NCBI RefSeq assembly: GCF_027594785.1
Contig: NZ_CP075584.1
Location: forward strand, 124,001-188,000
Direction: 5' to 3'
Length of the DNA: 64,000 nt
From: Cryobacterium breve
Lineage (GTDB): Bacteria; Actinomycetota; Actinomycetes; Actinomycetales; Microbacteriaceae
The notes below the pieces were generated by a model. The model ran no database searches, was not told the DNA's origin, and saw only the letters and a list, made by a program, of their open reading frames with translations. Shown here in pieces: positions 8,859 through 20,180 of this stretch (positions are counted from its first letter, which is position 1; each line of letters begins with the position of its first letter). The translations under genes were made by a program, and so were the position numbers.

Positions 8859-10646
8859 GTGGGTGTCAGTGCCAGGTCGACGCGCAGCGGCAAGCGCCGC
8901 ATTGCGATCACGGTCGTTCTCCTCTTCGCGATCGTCGCGCTCTTCGTGGTCCGGCTGGTCGACATCCAGGTCGTCCGCGCCGACACCCTCAGCGCAGACT
9001 CACTGGGCAACCGATCGGTCGAGCAACCCGTCTACGGCTCCCGCGGCGACATCGTCGACGCCAACGGCGTCGTGCTCGCCGGAACGGTGATGCGCTACAA
9101 CATCACGCTCTCGCCGCGCAACGCCGTCGAGTTCACCCGCACCACGGCCGCGGGGGACCAGACCGTCACCGTCGCCCAGGCCGCAGCGGAAGTCGGCGCC
9201 ATCACCGGTCAGACCGGAGACGCGATCCTCGCGATCATCTCCTCGTCGCTCGCCGCCGACCCAGCCTCTGACTACGCCATCGTGACCAAGGCGGTGGATG
9301 TCTCGGTGTTCCGGGCCGTCGACGCGCTCGAGATCCCGTGGATCTACTTCGAAAAGAAGCCGGGCCGGGTGTACCCGGACGGCGCGGTCGCCGGCAACCT
9401 CGTCGGATTCGTGTCGTCCGAGGGTGAAGCCCAGGCCGGCCTCGAACTCGGCCAGGATTCCTGCCTCGCGAGTACCAACGGCACAGAGACCTACGAAAAG
9501 GGCGCGGACGGCGTCCGGCTGCCGCAGAGCACTGTCACGGAGAAGGCCGCCGTCGACGGCGGAGACGTCGTGACGACGATCGACTCCGACCTGGAGTGGT
9601 TCGTCCAGCAGGCACTGGCCAAGCAGGCCCAGGCCACCGGCGCGGCGTGGGGCACGGTCGTGGTGCAGGAGGTCAAGACCGGGAAACTCGTCGCGGTCGC
9701 CGACTATCCCAGCGTCGACCCCAACAACGTCAACGGAACCGCCAACCCCGATGACCGTGGCTCGCGCGCCTTCACTGCCTCCTTCGAACCGGGGTCGACC
9801 TTCAAGGCCCTCACCGCGGCATCCGTGCTCGACGCCGGCAAGGCGACGGTCGGCACCAAGATCACCGCCCCGTACCGGTACCTGCCGGGCAACGGCGCGA
9901 ACATCAACGACAGTTCCGGCCACGCCGACCTGCACCTCACCCTCACCGGTGTGCTGATCGAATCCTCGAACACCGGCATGTCCAAGTTCGGCGAACTGCT
10001 GACCGACCAGCAGCGCTACGACTACATGACCAAGTTCGGCCTCGGCACCGCGACGGAGGCGGGGTTCCCCGCCGAAGATTCCGGAATCCTGCATCCCTAC
10101 GATGAATGGGACCCCCAGACCAAGTACGCCACGATGTTCGGCCAGGGCCTGACCACGACGGCGCTCCAGATCGCGAGCATCTACCAGACCATCGCCAACA
10201 AGGGCGTCCGGTTGCCGGTCCAGCTCGTCGCCGGCTGCCGCCAGGCGGACGGCACCATGACGAACGTGCCGGCGGCCACCGGAACCCAGGTGGTGTCGGC
10301 CTCCGCCGCCAACGACACGTCGGAGATGCTCGAGATGGTCTACCAGAAGGCCTGGCTCTCCAAGGTCTGGAACATTCCCGGCTACCGGGTCGCCTCGAAG
10401 ACCGGTACGGCACAGATGCCCGACGGCCACGGCGGATACACCAAGGGGTACCTCGTGTCGGTCTCCGGCTTCGCGCCGGCGGACGACCCCGAGTACGTCG
10501 TTTCGGTCAGTCTCGCCGATCCTGTTAAACTGAATTCGTCTGCAGCGCCCGCTCCGATCTTCCAAGAGGTCATGAGCCAGGTGCTGAAGAAGTACCGGGC
10601 AGTTCCATCGGGCGCTCCAGCGCCTGCCCTTCCCGGTACCTGGTAA
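8859..10646 (+). CDS. ftsI: Division-specific peptidoglycan transpeptidase FtsI (PBP3 class)
   Basis: Class B penicillin-binding protein that cross-links septal peptidoglycan; partner of FtsW. It has 595 residues and starts at GTG 8859. A single membrane helix spans about residues 14-33 (ITVVLLFAIVALFVVRLVDI). The dimerisation domain contains GSRGDIVDANGVVLA. The transpeptidase domain has the active-site tetrad STFK near residue 312, the SSN motif (ESSNTG) near 369 and KTGTA near 513. The frame is intact and the length normal. The next gene starts 13 bases downstream. Confidence 0.95.
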   Translation: MGVSARSTRSGKRRIAITVVLLFAIVALFVVRLVDIQVVRADTLSADSLGNRSVEQPVYGSRGDIVDANGVVLAGTVMRYNITLSPRNAVEFTRTTAAGDQTVTVAQAAAEVGAITGQTGDAILAIISSSLAADPASDYAIVTKAVDVSVFRAVDALEIPWIYFEKKPGRVYPDGAVAGNLVGFVSSEGEAQAGLELGQDSCLASTNGTETYEKGADGVRLPQSTVTEKAAVDGGDVVTTIDSDLEWFVQQALAKQAQATGAAWGTVVVQEVKTGKLVAVADYPSVDPNNVNGTANPDDRGSRAFTASFEPGSTFKALTAASVLDAGKATVGTKITAPYRYLPGNGANINDSSGHADLHLTLTGVLIESSNTGMSKFGELLTDQQRYDYMTKFGLGTATEAGFPAEDSGILHPYDEWDPQTKYATMFGQGLTTTALQIASIYQTIANKGVRLPVQLVAGCRQADGTMTNVPAATGTQVVSASAANDTSEMLEMVYQKAWLSKVWNIPGYRVASKTGTAQMPDGHGGYTKGYLVSVSGFAPADDPEYVVSVSLADPVKLNSSAAPAPIFQEVMSQVLKKYRAVPSGAPAPALPGTW

Positions 10647-10659
10647 GAAAGCGAGCCTT

Positions 10660-12204
10660 GTGACCGAGTTGGCACCATCGGCTCTCCGTCCTCAGCACCC
10701 GGTACCGCGGTCGTTGTCGGGCATGGTTGATGAATTCGAACTTTTCCTGCGCGGCGACATCGAGGGTCTCGAAGTCTCCGGCGTGAGCATCTCCTCCCGT
10801 TCCGTTCAGCCGGGCGACCTCTACGTCGGCGTACCCGGGCGCGCGTTCCACGGCGCGAGCTTCGCCGCGGACGCCAGGGAGGCCGGAGCGGTCGCCATCC
10901 TGACCGATGAGGCCGGCGCACTCCTCGCTGCCGGAAGCGGCCTTCCGGTTCTCGTCACCCCCGACGCCCGGGCCGCCCTCGGAGCGGTCGCCGCCTGGAT
11001 CTACCGGACCGACGAGAACCCGGCGACCCTCTTCGCCGTGACCGGGACGAACGGCAAGACGAGCGTCGTCTACCTCCTCGTCGCCATCCTGAACCAGCTC
11101 GGTGTCGTCACGGGCCTCACGTCGACGGCAGAGCGCCGCATCGGCGACCTCGCCGTGGTGAGCTCGCTCACCACGCCGGAGGCCACCGAACTGCACGCCC
11201 TCCTCGCCAGGATGCGCGAAGCCGAGGTACGCGCCGTCGCGATCGAGGTCTCCGCGCAGGCGCTCAGCAGGCACCGTGTCGACGGCCTCGTCTTCGATGT
11301 AGCCGGATTCACCAACCTCAGCCACGATCACCTCGACGACTACGCCAGCCTCGACGAATACTTCCAGGCCAAGCTCGAACTTTTCCAACCGGACCGGTCC
11401 CGGCGCGGCGTCATCACCGTCGACTCCGAATGGGGCCAGCGCATCGTCGCGGAGTGCCGCATCCCGGTCACGACCCTCAGCATCCACCCGGAGGTCGACG
11501 CCGACTGGCACCTCTCGATCGTCTCGGAGGACGCCCTCTCCACCGAGTTCCTGCTCGAGGGGCCGGAAGGCCGCAGGCTGCAGACCCGCGTCCCGTTGAT
11601 CGGCTGGTTCATGGCCGCGAATGCGGCACTGGCCATCCTGATGCTCGTCGAGTCGGGCTACGACCTCGAGGCCATCAATCACACCCTCGACCGCGACGGC
11701 GGCATCGACGTCTACATCCCGGGGCGCACCGAGCGCATCTCCGGCGACCGCGGACCGCTCGTCTACATCGACTACGGGCACAGCCCGGATGCCTTCCTCA
11801 ACACTCTCGCGGCCATCCGCAGGTTCACGCCCGGCCGGCTTTTCATGGTCTTCGGCGCGGACGGCGACCGCGACACCACGAAGCGCGCGGCCATGGGCGC
11901 CATCGCGGCCCGTGGCGCGGACGTCGTCGTCATCACCGACTTCCACCCCCGCTACGAGGACCCGGCCTCGATCAGGGCCGCGCTCATCGCCGGCGCCCGC
12001 GAGGCCGTCCCGGACGTCGAGCTGTACGAGGTCGCAGACCCGCACGCCGCGTTCCGCACCGCACTCGGCCTCGCCGCCCCGGGCGACTCGATCCTCTATG
12101 CCGGCCCAGGCCACGAGAACTACCACGAAGTGAACGGCGTCAAGATTCCATACTCGGCCCGCGACGATTCCCGGCTCGCCCTGCGCGAAGCGGGGTGGCA
12201 GTGA
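10660..12204 (+). CDS. murE: UDP-MurNAc-tripeptide synthetase MurE
   Basis: Cytoplasmic ligase adding the third residue of the peptidoglycan stem peptide. It has 514 residues and starts at GTG 10660. The ATP loop [16 protein letters not shown] is near residues 125-140. The position where diaminopimelate-adding enzymes carry DNPR instead reads TDFHPRYEDPASIR (about residue 425), which argues for a different diamino acid, as is common in Microbacteriaceae with diaminobutyrate, ornithine or lysine walls. The C-terminal AGPGHENYHEVNG block is present. The stop overlaps the murF start (TGATG). Confidence 0.93.
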   Translation: MTELAPSALRPQHPVPRSLSGMVDEFELFLRGDIEGLEVSGVSISSRSVQPGDLYVGVPGRAFHGASFAADAREAGAVAILTDEAGALLAAGSGLPVLVTPDARAALGAVAAWIYRTDENPATLFAVTGTNGKTSVVYLLVAILNQLGVVTGLTSTAERRIGDLAVVSSLTTPEATELHALLARMREAEVRAVAIEVSAQALSRHRVDGLVFDVAGFTNLSHDHLDDYASLDEYFQAKLELFQPDRSRRGVITVDSEWGQRIVAECRIPVTTLSIHPEVDADWHLSIVSEDALSTEFLLEGPEGRRLQTRVPLIGWFMAANAALAILMLVESGYDLEAINHTLDRDGGIDVYIPGRTERISGDRGPLVYIDYGHSPDAFLNTLAAIRRFTPGRLFMVFGADGDRDTTKRAAMGAIAARGADVVVITDFHPRYEDPASIRAALIAGAREAVPDVELYEVADPHAAFRTALGLAAPGDSILYAGPGHENYHEVNGVKIPYSARDDSRLALREAGWQ

Positions 12205-13667
12205 TGATCGGCCTCTCCCTCTCCGAGATCGCCGACGCCGTGAACGGCGTCCTGCACCTTGACGGAGCCGTGAACGCCGACGGAACGTCGGCAACGCCGG
12301 CGACCGTCGTCTCCGGGGCCGTCGACACCGACTCCCGGGAGATCCGGGCGGGTGGCATCTTCGTCGCCAAGCCGGGGGAGACCACGGACGGTCACCTCTT
12401 CGCCCCCGCCGCGATCGAGAACGGCGCCGCTCTCCTGATCGTGGAGCGCGCGCTCGACCTTCCCGTCGCCCAGATCATCGTTGCGGACGCCGTTGTCGCC
12501 CTGGGCGACCTGGCCACCGTTGTCGTCGACCGCGTACGCGCGGAGGGCCGGCTCAGGGTGATCGGCGTCACCGGGTCCAACGGCAAGACCACCACCAAGA
12601 ACCTGCTCCGCGCGATCCTCGGACGGGTCGGCCCGACCGTCGCCGCCCGCGCCTCGTTCAACAACGAGGTGGGCGCACCGATCACGATGCTCGCCGTCGA
12701 CTTCGACACCCGGTTCCTCGTCGCCGAAATGGGCGCGAGCGGCATCGGCGAGATCGCCAGGCTGATCCGGATGGTCCGTCCCGATGTGGGGGTCGTCCTC
12801 AAGGTCGGCCTCGCCCACGCCGGCGAATTCGGCGGCATCGAAGCGACTCTCGCCGCCAAGACCGAGATGGTCACCGACCTCCTCGAAACGGATGTCGCGG
12901 TGCTGAACGCCGACGACCCCCGCGTCGCCGGAATGCGGGCGCACACCCGCGCCAGGGTGGTCTGGTTCGGCCAGGACGCCACCGGCGCCTCGCGCGCACC
13001 GGACGGAACGGATTTCTCCGGCGTTCACGCGACCGGCATCGAGGTCTCGAGCAGCGGAACGACCTTCACCCTGCACCTCGCGGGCGGCGACACCCGGCCG
13101 GTGACCTTCCAGGTGCTCGGAGAGCACCACGTGATGAACGCCCTCGCCGCCGCGGCCACCGCGGAGGTGCTCGGGGTCGGAATCGACGACATCGTCGCGG
13201 CACTCGAGTCCGTCGTCACTGCAGAACGCTGGCGGATGCAGGTCCTCGGCGGGCGTGACGGAGTCACGATCATCAACGACGCGTACAACGCGAGCCCCGA
13301 TTCGATGACGGCGGCCCTCAAGACCCTCGCCCAGATCCGGGAGGCGGGACAGCGCACCGTCGCCGTCCTCGGAGAAATGAGCGAACTCGGCGAATTCTCC
13401 GGCGACGAGCACGACCGCATCGGACTGCTCGCCGTGCGGTTGAACATCTCCCAGCTCATCGTGGTGGGACGCGCCGCCCGAAGGATGCACATCAGCACGA
13501 TCAACGAGGGGTCCTGGGACGGCGAATCGCTCTTCGTCGAGAACCAGGACGACGCCTTCGCACTCCTCACGGCAACCGTCCGTCCCGGTGACACGGTGCT
13601 CGTGAAGTCGTCGAACTCGGCGGGCCTCCGGTTCCTCGGCGACCGTCTCGGGGAGTACTTCTCATGA
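12204..13667 (+). CDS. murF: UDP-MurNAc-tripeptide--D-Ala-D-Ala ligase MurF
   Basis: Completes the UDP-MurNAc pentapeptide. The protein has 487 residues, with the N-terminal domain [18 protein letters not shown], the ATP loop [21 protein letters not shown] near residue 122, [12 protein letters not shown], and the C-terminal [18 protein letters not shown] block. ATG 12204 shares its first base with the murE stop; GTG 12201 is an alternative. The stop overlaps the mraY start as ATGA at 13664-13667, so translation is coupled. Confidence 0.95.
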   Translation: MIGLSLSEIADAVNGVLHLDGAVNADGTSATPATVVSGAVDTDSREIRAGGIFVAKPGETTDGHLFAPAAIENGAALLIVERALDLPVAQIIVADAVVALGDLATVVVDRVRAEGRLRVIGVTGSNGKTTTKNLLRAILGRVGPTVAARASFNNEVGAPITMLAVDFDTRFLVAEMGASGIGEIARLIRMVRPDVGVVLKVGLAHAGEFGGIEATLAAKTEMVTDLLETDVAVLNADDPRVAGMRAHTRARVVWFGQDATGASRAPDGTDFSGVHATGIEVSSSGTTFTLHLAGGDTRPVTFQVLGEHHVMNALAAAATAEVLGVGIDDIVAALESVVTAERWRMQVLGGRDGVTIINDAYNASPDSMTAALKTLAQIREAGQRTVAVLGEMSELGEFSGDEHDRIGLLAVRLNISQLIVVGRAARRMHISTINEGSWDGESLFVENQDDAFALLTATVRPGDTVLVKSSNSAGLRFLGDRLGEYFS

Positions 13668-14756
13668 GGGCACTTCTCATGTCCGGCGCGATGTCGCTCG
13701 TCTTCACGCTGTCCCTGACCCCGCTGTTCATCCGGCTCTTCCACAAGCTCGGCTGGGGCCAGTTCATCCGCGACGACGGGCCGAAGAGCCACCACGCCAA
13801 GCGCGGTACCGCGACCATGGGCGGCATCGTCATCATCCTCGGCACCCTGATCAGCTACTTCCTCGCGATGTGGCTCACGGGCACACCGATCACGGCGTCT
13901 CCGTTGCTCGTGCTGTTCATGATGGTCGGGCTCGGGCTCGTCGGATTTCTCGACGACTTCATCAAGACCCGGAATCAGCGCAGCCTCGGCCTCGGCGGCT
14001 GGCAGAAGATCAGCGGACAGGTGCTCGTCGCCGGCATCTTCGCCGTGCTCGCACTGCAGTTCCCGAACAGGCACGGCCTCACCCCGGCATCCACCAAGAT
14101 CTCGCTGCTGCGCGACCTGCCCCTCGACTTCATGAAGCTCGGGACCATCGTCGGGATCGCCCTCTTCATCATCTGGATCTGCTTCCTCGTCGCGGCGACG
14201 TCCAACGGCGTGAACGTGACCGACGGCCTCGACGGCCTCGCGACGGGGTCATCGATCCTCGCCATCGGGGCGTACATCGTGATCGGCTTCTGGCAGTCCA
14301 ACCAGGCCAGGTACGGGGGAGCGGACATCGGCGACCTCTACCGTTCCTACAACGTGCGCGACCCGCTCGACCTCGCCATCGTCGCCGCGGCGATCGTCGG
14401 CGGCCTGATCGGCTTCCTCTGGTGGAACACCTCACCGGCCAAGATCTTCCTCGGCGACACCGGGTCCCTCGCCATCGGCGGGGCGCTGGCCGCACTCGCG
14501 ATCCTCAGCCGCACCGAGCCTCCTGCTCGTGCTCCTCGGAGGGCTCTTCGTGATCGAAGCCGGCTCCGTGATCGTGCAGAGGGCGTACTTCAAGGTCACC
14601 CGGGGCAAGCGGATCTTCCTGATGAGCCCCATCCACCACCACTTCGAGCTCAAGGGCTGGGCCGAGGTCACCGTCGTCGTGAGGTTCTGGATCGTCGGCG
14701 GACTCCTCGTCGCGGCGGGCGTCGGCTCGTTCTACCTCGAATGGCTGACCGCATGA
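13664..14756 (+). CDS. mraY: Phospho-MurNAc-pentapeptide translocase MraY (frameshifted)
   Basis: Polytopic membrane enzyme forming lipid I on undecaprenyl phosphate. Family hallmarks are present: [18 protein letters not shown] near the N-terminus, [34 protein letters not shown], and [15 protein letters not shown]. The frame breaks at 14516-14521: CGAGCCTCCTG where CGAGCTCCTG gives [22 protein letters not shown]. The remainder, including [12 protein letters not shown], is in the next frame and ends at 14756. One extra C explains everything, and the enzyme is essential, so a sequence error is likely. Confidence 0.9.
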
Positions 14757-16300
14757 TGAGCACCGATCCTTACAACACTCACTCGGGGCACCGCCGGCTC
14801 GACGGGCTCGTCAGCTGGCACGCCGACTGGTCCGGGCTCCGGGTCGCCGTCCTCGGCCTCGGCGTCACGGGCTTCGCCGCAGCGGACACGCTCGCCGAAC
14901 TCGGCGCCGACGTCCTCGTCGTCGCGGGCAACGCACCGGACGACCGGGCCAGGCTCCTCGGCGTGATCGGCGCCGGGCTCGTCCAGGCCGACCTCAGCGA
15001 GGTCCCCGCCGAACTCGAAGCGCACCGACCGGAACTGATCGTCGTGAGTCCGGGCTTTCACCCCGATCACCCCCTGCTGCTCTGGGCCGCCGCGTCCGGC
15101 GTCCCGGTCTGGGGCGACATCGAACTGGCCTGGCGCCTGCGCGACAAGGTCGGAGCCCCGGCCGAGTGGATCCTCGTCACGGGAACCAACGGCAAGACCA
15201 CGACCGTCCAGCTCACCGCCACGATCCTCGCGGCCGCCGGCCACAGGGTCGCCCCGTGCGGCAACATCGGCGTGCCCGTCCTCGACGCCGTCCGTGACCC
15301 GCTCGGCTGGGACGTGCTCGTCGTCGAACTCTCCAGCTACCAGCTGCACCATCTGCCGCGCACCGGGCCAGGAGCCCTCGTGCCCTGGGCGAGCGTCTGC
15401 CTGAACATCGCGGACGACCACCTCGACTGGCACGGTTCCGCCGCCGCCTACCGCGAGGCCAAGGCGACCGTCTACGCCAACACCAAGATCGCGTGCGTCT
15501 ACAACAAGGACGACGAGGCCACCCGCACGATGGTCGAGGACGCCGAAGTGCGCGAGGGCGCCCGCGCCATCGGCTTCGGCCTCAGTGTCCCCGGTCCGAG
15601 CGACCTCGGCGTCGTCGACGGAATCCTCTGCGACCGCGCATTCCTCGAGGATCGCTTCGACACCGCGATCGAACTGACCACCGTGCCGGAGCTCCGCGTC
15701 CGCGGCCTCGCCGCCGCCCACCTCGTGGCAGACATCCTGGCCGCGAGCGCCCTCGCGCGGTCCTTCGACGTCGACCCGCTGATCATCCACGACGTGCTCG
15801 AAACCTTCCGGCTCGACGAACACCGCATCGAGATCGTCGCCGATGCCGCGGGCGTCCGCTGGATCGACGACTCGAAGGCCACCAACCCGCACGCAGCGGA
15901 TGCGTCGCTCGCTGCATTCGACTCCGTCGTCTGGCTCGTCGGCGGTCTGCTCAAGGGCGTCGACATCGACCACCTCGTCCAGACCCACGTGCCCCGGCTC
16001 CGTGGCGCCGTCATCATCGGCACGGATCGGGACGTATTGCGGGCGGCATTCCAGCGACACGCCCCCGGGTTGCCCGTATTCGAGATCGATGCCGCCGACA
16101 CTGGACAAGTGATGCCGAACGCCGTCGCTGCCGCGGCAGGAATCGCCGAGTCAGGTGACGTCGTGCTGCTCGCACCGGCGGCGGCATCGATGGACCAGTT
16201 CTCCGACTACGCAGCACGCGGCCGCCTCTTCGCGGAGGCCGTTCACGACTATCTGGGAGGTGAGGCGGATGGCGAGACTGCCCCAGGGCCGAACGCCTAG
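14753..16300 (+). CDS. murD: UDP-MurNAc-L-alanine--D-glutamate ligase MurD
   Basis: Adds D-glutamate to UDP-MurNAc-L-Ala. It starts at ATG 14753 (or the adjacent ATG 14756), overlapping the mraY stop. Visible blocks are [21 protein letters not shown] (dinucleotide-like N-terminal fold), [17 protein letters not shown] (ATP loop near residue 142), [12 protein letters not shown] and [13 protein letters not shown]. The C-terminal domain has [18 protein letters not shown] and WLVGGLLKG. About 515 residues, slightly long because of the N-terminal extension before the Rossmann-like domain. Confidence 0.95.
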   Translation: MMSTDPYNTHSGHRRLDGLVSWHADWSGLRVAVLGLGVTGFAAADTLAELGADVLVVAGNAPDDRARLLGVIGAGLVQADLSEVPAELEAHRPELIVVSPGFHPDHPLLLWAAASGVPVWGDIELAWRLRDKVGAPAEWILVTGTNGKTTTVQLTATILAAAGHRVAPCGNIGVPVLDAVRDPLGWDVLVVELSSYQLHHLPRTGPGALVPWASVCLNIADDHLDWHGSAAAYREAKATVYANTKIACVYNKDDEATRTMVEDAEVREGARAIGFGLSVPGPSDLGVVDGILCDRAFLEDRFDTAIELTTVPELRVRGLAAAHLVADILAASALARSFDVDPLIIHDVLETFRLDEHRIEIVADAAGVRWIDDSKATNPHAADASLAAFDSVVWLVGGLLKGVDIDHLVQTHVPRLRGAVIIGTDRDVLRAAFQRHAPGLPVFEIDAADTGQVMPNAVAAAAGIAESGDVVLLAPAAASMDQFSDYAARGRLFAEAVHDYLGGEADGETAPGPNA

Positions 16301-17552
16301 GACCGCAGCCCCCCACCAGCCGGCGCCCGAGGCGCACAACCCCGCCACCCGCATCCACCTCGGACGCGTGTTCAAAGCGGAATCGACGAGTTACTTCCTG
16401 TTGCTCGGCACGACCCTTTTCCTCGTCGCCTTCGGTCTCGTGATGGTGCTCTCGTCGTCGTCTGTCGACTCCTACCTCGAAAACGCCGGCTTCTTCGGCG
16501 CCGTGCTCCGCCAGGGCGGCTTCGCGGCCATCGGCGTCCCGCTGATGCTCGTCGTCAGCCGGATGCCGGTCAAGTTCTGGCGGCGGGTGGCCTGGCCGAC
16601 CCTGATCATCGCGTGCCTCCTGCAGTGCCTCGTCGTCTTCACCCCGCTCGGCATCACCGTCGCAGGGAACACGAACTGGCTGTCCCTCGGCGGCGTCCAG
16701 TTCCAGCCGTCCGAGGCGATCAAGCTCGCGCTCGTCATCTGGCTCGGCATGATCCTCTCCCAGAAGCAGGACCTGCTCGACGACTGGCGCCACGTCTACA
16801 TTCCCGTGTTCGGCGTCGGCGGCGGATCGATCATGCTCGTACTGATCGGCGGCGACCTCGGAACCGTCATCATCATGGCCGGGATCCTCTTCGGTGCGCT
16901 CTTCTTCGCGGGTGTCCGGCTGCGGATGCTCGCGCTTCCGCTCCTGATCGGCTCCGTCGCCGGGGTGCTCGTCGCGATCTCGAGCGCGAACCGGATGACC
17001 CGCATCCTCTCCTTCCTCAACACCGGCTGCGATGACCACACCGGAACCATCTCCGCTGCGTGCTGGCAGCCGCTGCACGGCACCTGGGCCCTCGCCAACG
17101 GCGGGATCTTCGGCGTGGGGCTCGGCAATTCCAAGGCCAAGTGGTCGTGGCTGCCCGCAGCAGACAACGACTACATCTTCGCGATCATCGGCGAGGAGCT
17201 CGGCCTGATCGGCGCGATCGTCGTGCTCGCCATGTTCATCCTGCTCGCGTTCGCCTTCCTCCGGATCATGCGGTCGAGCACGAGCGTGCAGGCGCGCGTG
17301 TCGACGGCCGCCGTGATGGTCTGGGTCATCGGCCAGGCCCTCGTCAACATCGGCGTCGTCCTCGGCGTCTTCCCGGTCCTCGGCGTCCCCCTCCCGCTCG
17401 TCTCCGCGGGAGGCACAGCCCTGCTCTCGACCCTGATCGCGATCGGAATCGTGCTGTCCTTCGCCCGCGCACACCATGAACCGGCCGGACCCACCGCGGC
17501 GGGCACACAGCACCCGGCCGCACGGCCGGAACCGAGACGAGCATCCGAGTGA
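16269..17552 (+). CDS. ftsW: Lipid II polymerase FtsW (SEDS glycosyltransferase)
   Basis: Septal peptidoglycan glycosyltransferase working with FtsI. It has 427 residues from ATG 16269, chosen for MARLPQGRT and the GGGAGGTGAGG box just before it; it overlaps murD by 32 bases. About ten membrane helices are present, starting with [22 protein letters not shown]. The SEDS signatures include [42 protein letters not shown] and a C-terminal [20 protein letters not shown]. The frame is intact. The stop overlaps the murG start (GTGA). Confidence 0.95.
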   Translation: MARLPQGRTPRTAAPHQPAPEAHNPATRIHLGRVFKAESTSYFLLLGTTLFLVAFGLVMVLSSSSVDSYLENAGFFGAVLRQGGFAAIGVPLMLVVSRMPVKFWRRVAWPTLIIACLLQCLVVFTPLGITVAGNTNWLSLGGVQFQPSEAIKLALVIWLGMILSQKQDLLDDWRHVYIPVFGVGGGSIMLVLIGGDLGTVIIMAGILFGALFFAGVRLRMLALPLLIGSVAGVLVAISSANRMTRILSFLNTGCDDHTGTISAACWQPLHGTWALANGGIFGVGLGNSKAKWSWLPAADNDYIFAIIGEELGLIGAIVVLAMFILLAFAFLRIMRSSTSVQARVSTAAVMVWVIGQALVNIGVVLGVFPVLGVPLPLVSAGGTALLSTLIAIGIVLSFARAHHEPAGPTAAGTQHPAARPEPRRASE

Positions 17553-18637
17553 CCACATACCTCTTGGCCGGCGGCGGCACCGCCGGCCACGTCAACCCCT
17601 GCTCGCGGTCGCAGACGCCATCCGCGCCCGCGAACCCGAAGCAGAAATGATCGTCCTCGGCACCCGCGAGGGACTCGAGGCCCGCCTCGTGCCCGCCCGC
17701 GGCTACGAGCTGATCTTCGTACCGCGCCTCCCGTTCCCGCGCCGGCCGAACCGTGCGGCCGTGCTGTTCCTGCCGCGATTCAACCGCGCGGTCACCGACC
17801 TCGCCGCGGTGCTCCGCGCCAGGAAGGTCGACGTCGTCGTGGGCTTCGGCGGCTACGTGTCGACTCCCGCTTACCTCGCCGCCCGCCGGGCCGGCATCCC
17901 GATCGCCATCCACGAGGCGAACTTCCGTGCCGGCCTCGCGAACCGCCTCGGCGCGTGGCTGACCACACGGGTCGGCGTCGTCTTCCCCGGAACCCGCATC
18001 CGCCACGGCCGGGTCGTCGGAATGCCGCTGCGGCCGGAGGTTCAGAACCTCGACCGCGCAGGATCCCGGCCGGAGGCGCTGCGCTTCTTCGACCTCGACC
18101 CCGACCGCCCGACCCTCCTCGTCACGGGCGGGTCGCTCGGAGCACGCCGCCTCAACGGCACGATCGTTCAGTCCGCACCGGCACTGGTGGCGGCCGGCTG
18201 GCAGGTCCTGCACATCACCGGACAGAAAGCCGAAGTGTCAGACCCCGGCATCCCGCACTACCGGATGATCGCATACTGCGACCGGATGGACCTCGCCCTG
18301 TCCATTGCCGACTTCGCTGTGTCCCGGGCCGGCGCGGGGACCGTCTGCGAGCTTGAGTGCGCTCGGCATCCCGGCCGTCTACGTGCCGTACCCGGTCGGA
18401 AACGGCGAACAGCGTTTCAACGCCGCGTCCGTCGTCGCGGCCGGCGGAGGGATCCTCGTCGACGATGCGGCCTTCCTGCCGGCCTGGGTGACGGATGAGC
18501 TCGTTCCGCTCCTCTCCGACCGACCCCGGGTGCTGGCCATGGGGGAGCGCGCGGCATCCGTCGGCGTGCTCGACGGCGCCGAGCGGATGGCCGAGCTGGT
18601 CCGCGAGGCGCTGACGACGGCCCGGCCGCGACCCTGA
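17549..18637 (+). CDS. murG: Lipid II synthase MurG (frameshifted twice)
   Basis: Peripheral membrane GlcNAc transferase converting lipid I to lipid II. It starts at GTG 17549 ([16 protein letters not shown]). The first break is at the C-run 17596-17599: four C where five give [14 protein letters not shown]. The middle part has [30 protein letters not shown] and [14 protein letters not shown]. The second break is at 18350-18354: GAGCTTGAGTG for expected GAGCTGAGTG, giving [20 protein letters not shown]. The C-terminus has [14 protein letters not shown], with the usual donor-binding residues. One missing and one extra base in an essential gene suggest sequence errors. Confidence 0.9.
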
Positions 18638-18764
18638 CCTATCCGGGCACCAGGGCGAGCAGGCCGGGGCGTCAATCCGGCGATCCCCGGTCGCGGCGCG
18701 TAACGTAGAGGCCGCACCACCCGATTCCGACACTTTGATTCGACACCGAGAAGAGCGGCACCAC

Positions 18765-20171
18765 GTGATCAAGCCCGACCTGAACCTCGTCATCCCCGCG
18801 GACCTGGGCACGGTTCATTTCGTCGGCATCGGCGGCTCCGGAATGAGCGGCATCGCCCGGCTGTTCCTCGCCGCAGGCCACACCGTCACCGGCTCCGACG
18901 TGCGCGAGTCCGACAACGTGCTCGCCCTGCGCGCCCTCGGCGCCCGGATCGCGATCGGCCACGCGGCCGAGAACGTGGGCGACGCTGATACCCTCGTCGT
19001 CACCGGCGCACTGTGGCAGGACAACCCCGAGTACGTCCTCGCTCTCGAGCGCGGCCTCCCCGTGCTCCACCGGGCCCAGGCCCTCGCCTGGCTCATCCAG
19101 AAGCACCGCCTCGTATCCGTCGCCGGCGCCCACGGCAAAACAACCTCGACCGGGATGATCGTCACCGGCCTCCTCGGCCTCGGCACACACCCGAGCTTCG
19201 TCAACGGCGGCGTCATCGAATCGCTCGGCGTCTCCGCGGGGGCAGGCACCGACGACCTGTTCGTCGTCGAAGCCGACGAATCCGACGGCTCCTTCCTGCT
19301 GTACAACACGGCCATCGCTCTCGTGACGAACGTCGACCCCGACCACCTCGACCACTATGGGTCCCTCGAGGCCTTCGAAGCCGCCTTCGTGCAGTTCGCC
19401 CACGCCGCGACCGAACGCGTCGTGATCTCCTCAGACGACCCCGGCGCGGTGCGCGTCACCGCGAGCCTCATTGGCCAGACCGTCGTCACCTTCGGCGAGG
19501 CAGAGGACGCGACCTTCCGGGTGCACTCCGTCGTCACAGACGGTCCGGTGAGCTTCTCCGTCGCCTACGCGGGCCAGGACTACTCGGCGACCCTGCGGAT
19601 CCCCGGCCGGCACAACGCGATCAACGCGGCGGGCGCCTTCGCCGTGCTCGTCGGACTCGGCTACGACCCCGCGGCGTCGCTCGCGGCCATCGCGACCTTC
19701 GGCGGCACCCAGCGCCGCTTCGAACTGCACGGCACCGTCGACGGCGTCAGCGTCTACGACGACTACGCCCACCACCCGACCGAGGTCGCGGCCGCACTCA
19801 CCGCCGCACGGACCGTCGTCGGGACCGGGCGCATCATCGCCGTGCACCAGCCGCACCTGTACAGTCGCACCCGCCTGTTTGCGCAGGAGTTCGCGGACAC
19901 CCTCGAGCGCACCGCTGACCAGACGGTCGTGCTGGGCGTCTACGGCGCCCGCGAGGATCCCGAACCCGGCGTGACCGGCGCCCTCGTCTCCGGAAAATTC
20001 CACGATGGGTCCAAGGTCGCCTATGTTCCCGACTGGCAGGAGGCCGCAGACTACGTGGCTCGCATCGCCCGACCGGGCGACTTCGTCGTGACCCTCGGCT
20101 GCGGCGACGTCTACCGGATCGTCCCCCAACTGCTCGAATCGCTCGGCAACCGCGTCCAGGCCCAGGGATAA
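18765..20171 (+). CDS. murC: UDP-N-acetylmuramate--L-alanine ligase MurC
   Basis: First ligase of stem-peptide synthesis. Similarity starts at [19 protein letters not shown], so GTG 18765 is preferred; the upstream ATG 18735 would add ten unlikely residues. Key blocks are [19 protein letters not shown] (nucleotide fold), [15 protein letters not shown] (ATP loop, residues about 120-132), [24 protein letters not shown] and [15 protein letters not shown]. 468 residues, normal length, frame intact. The 127-base gap after murG holds no recognisable gene. Confidence 0.95.
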   Translation: MIKPDLNLVIPADLGTVHFVGIGGSGMSGIARLFLAAGHTVTGSDVRESDNVLALRALGARIAIGHAAENVGDADTLVVTGALWQDNPEYVLALERGLPVLHRAQALAWLIQKHRLVSVAGAHGKTTSTGMIVTGLLGLGTHPSFVNGGVIESLGVSAGAGTDDLFVVEADESDGSFLLYNTAIALVTNVDPDHLDHYGSLEAFEAAFVQFAHAATERVVISSDDPGAVRVTASLIGQTVVTFGEAEDATFRVHSVVTDGPVSFSVAYAGQDYSATLRIPGRHNAINAAGAFAVLVGLGYDPAASLAAIATFGGTQRRFELHGTVDGVSVYDDYAHHPTEVAAALTAARTVVGTGRIIAVHQPHLYSRTRLFAQEFADTLERTADQTVVLGVYGAREDPEPGVTGALVSGKFHDGSKVAYVPDWQEAADYVARIARPGDFVVTLGCGDVYRIVPQLLESLGNRVQAQG

Positions 20172-20180
20172 CCCCGGGGA

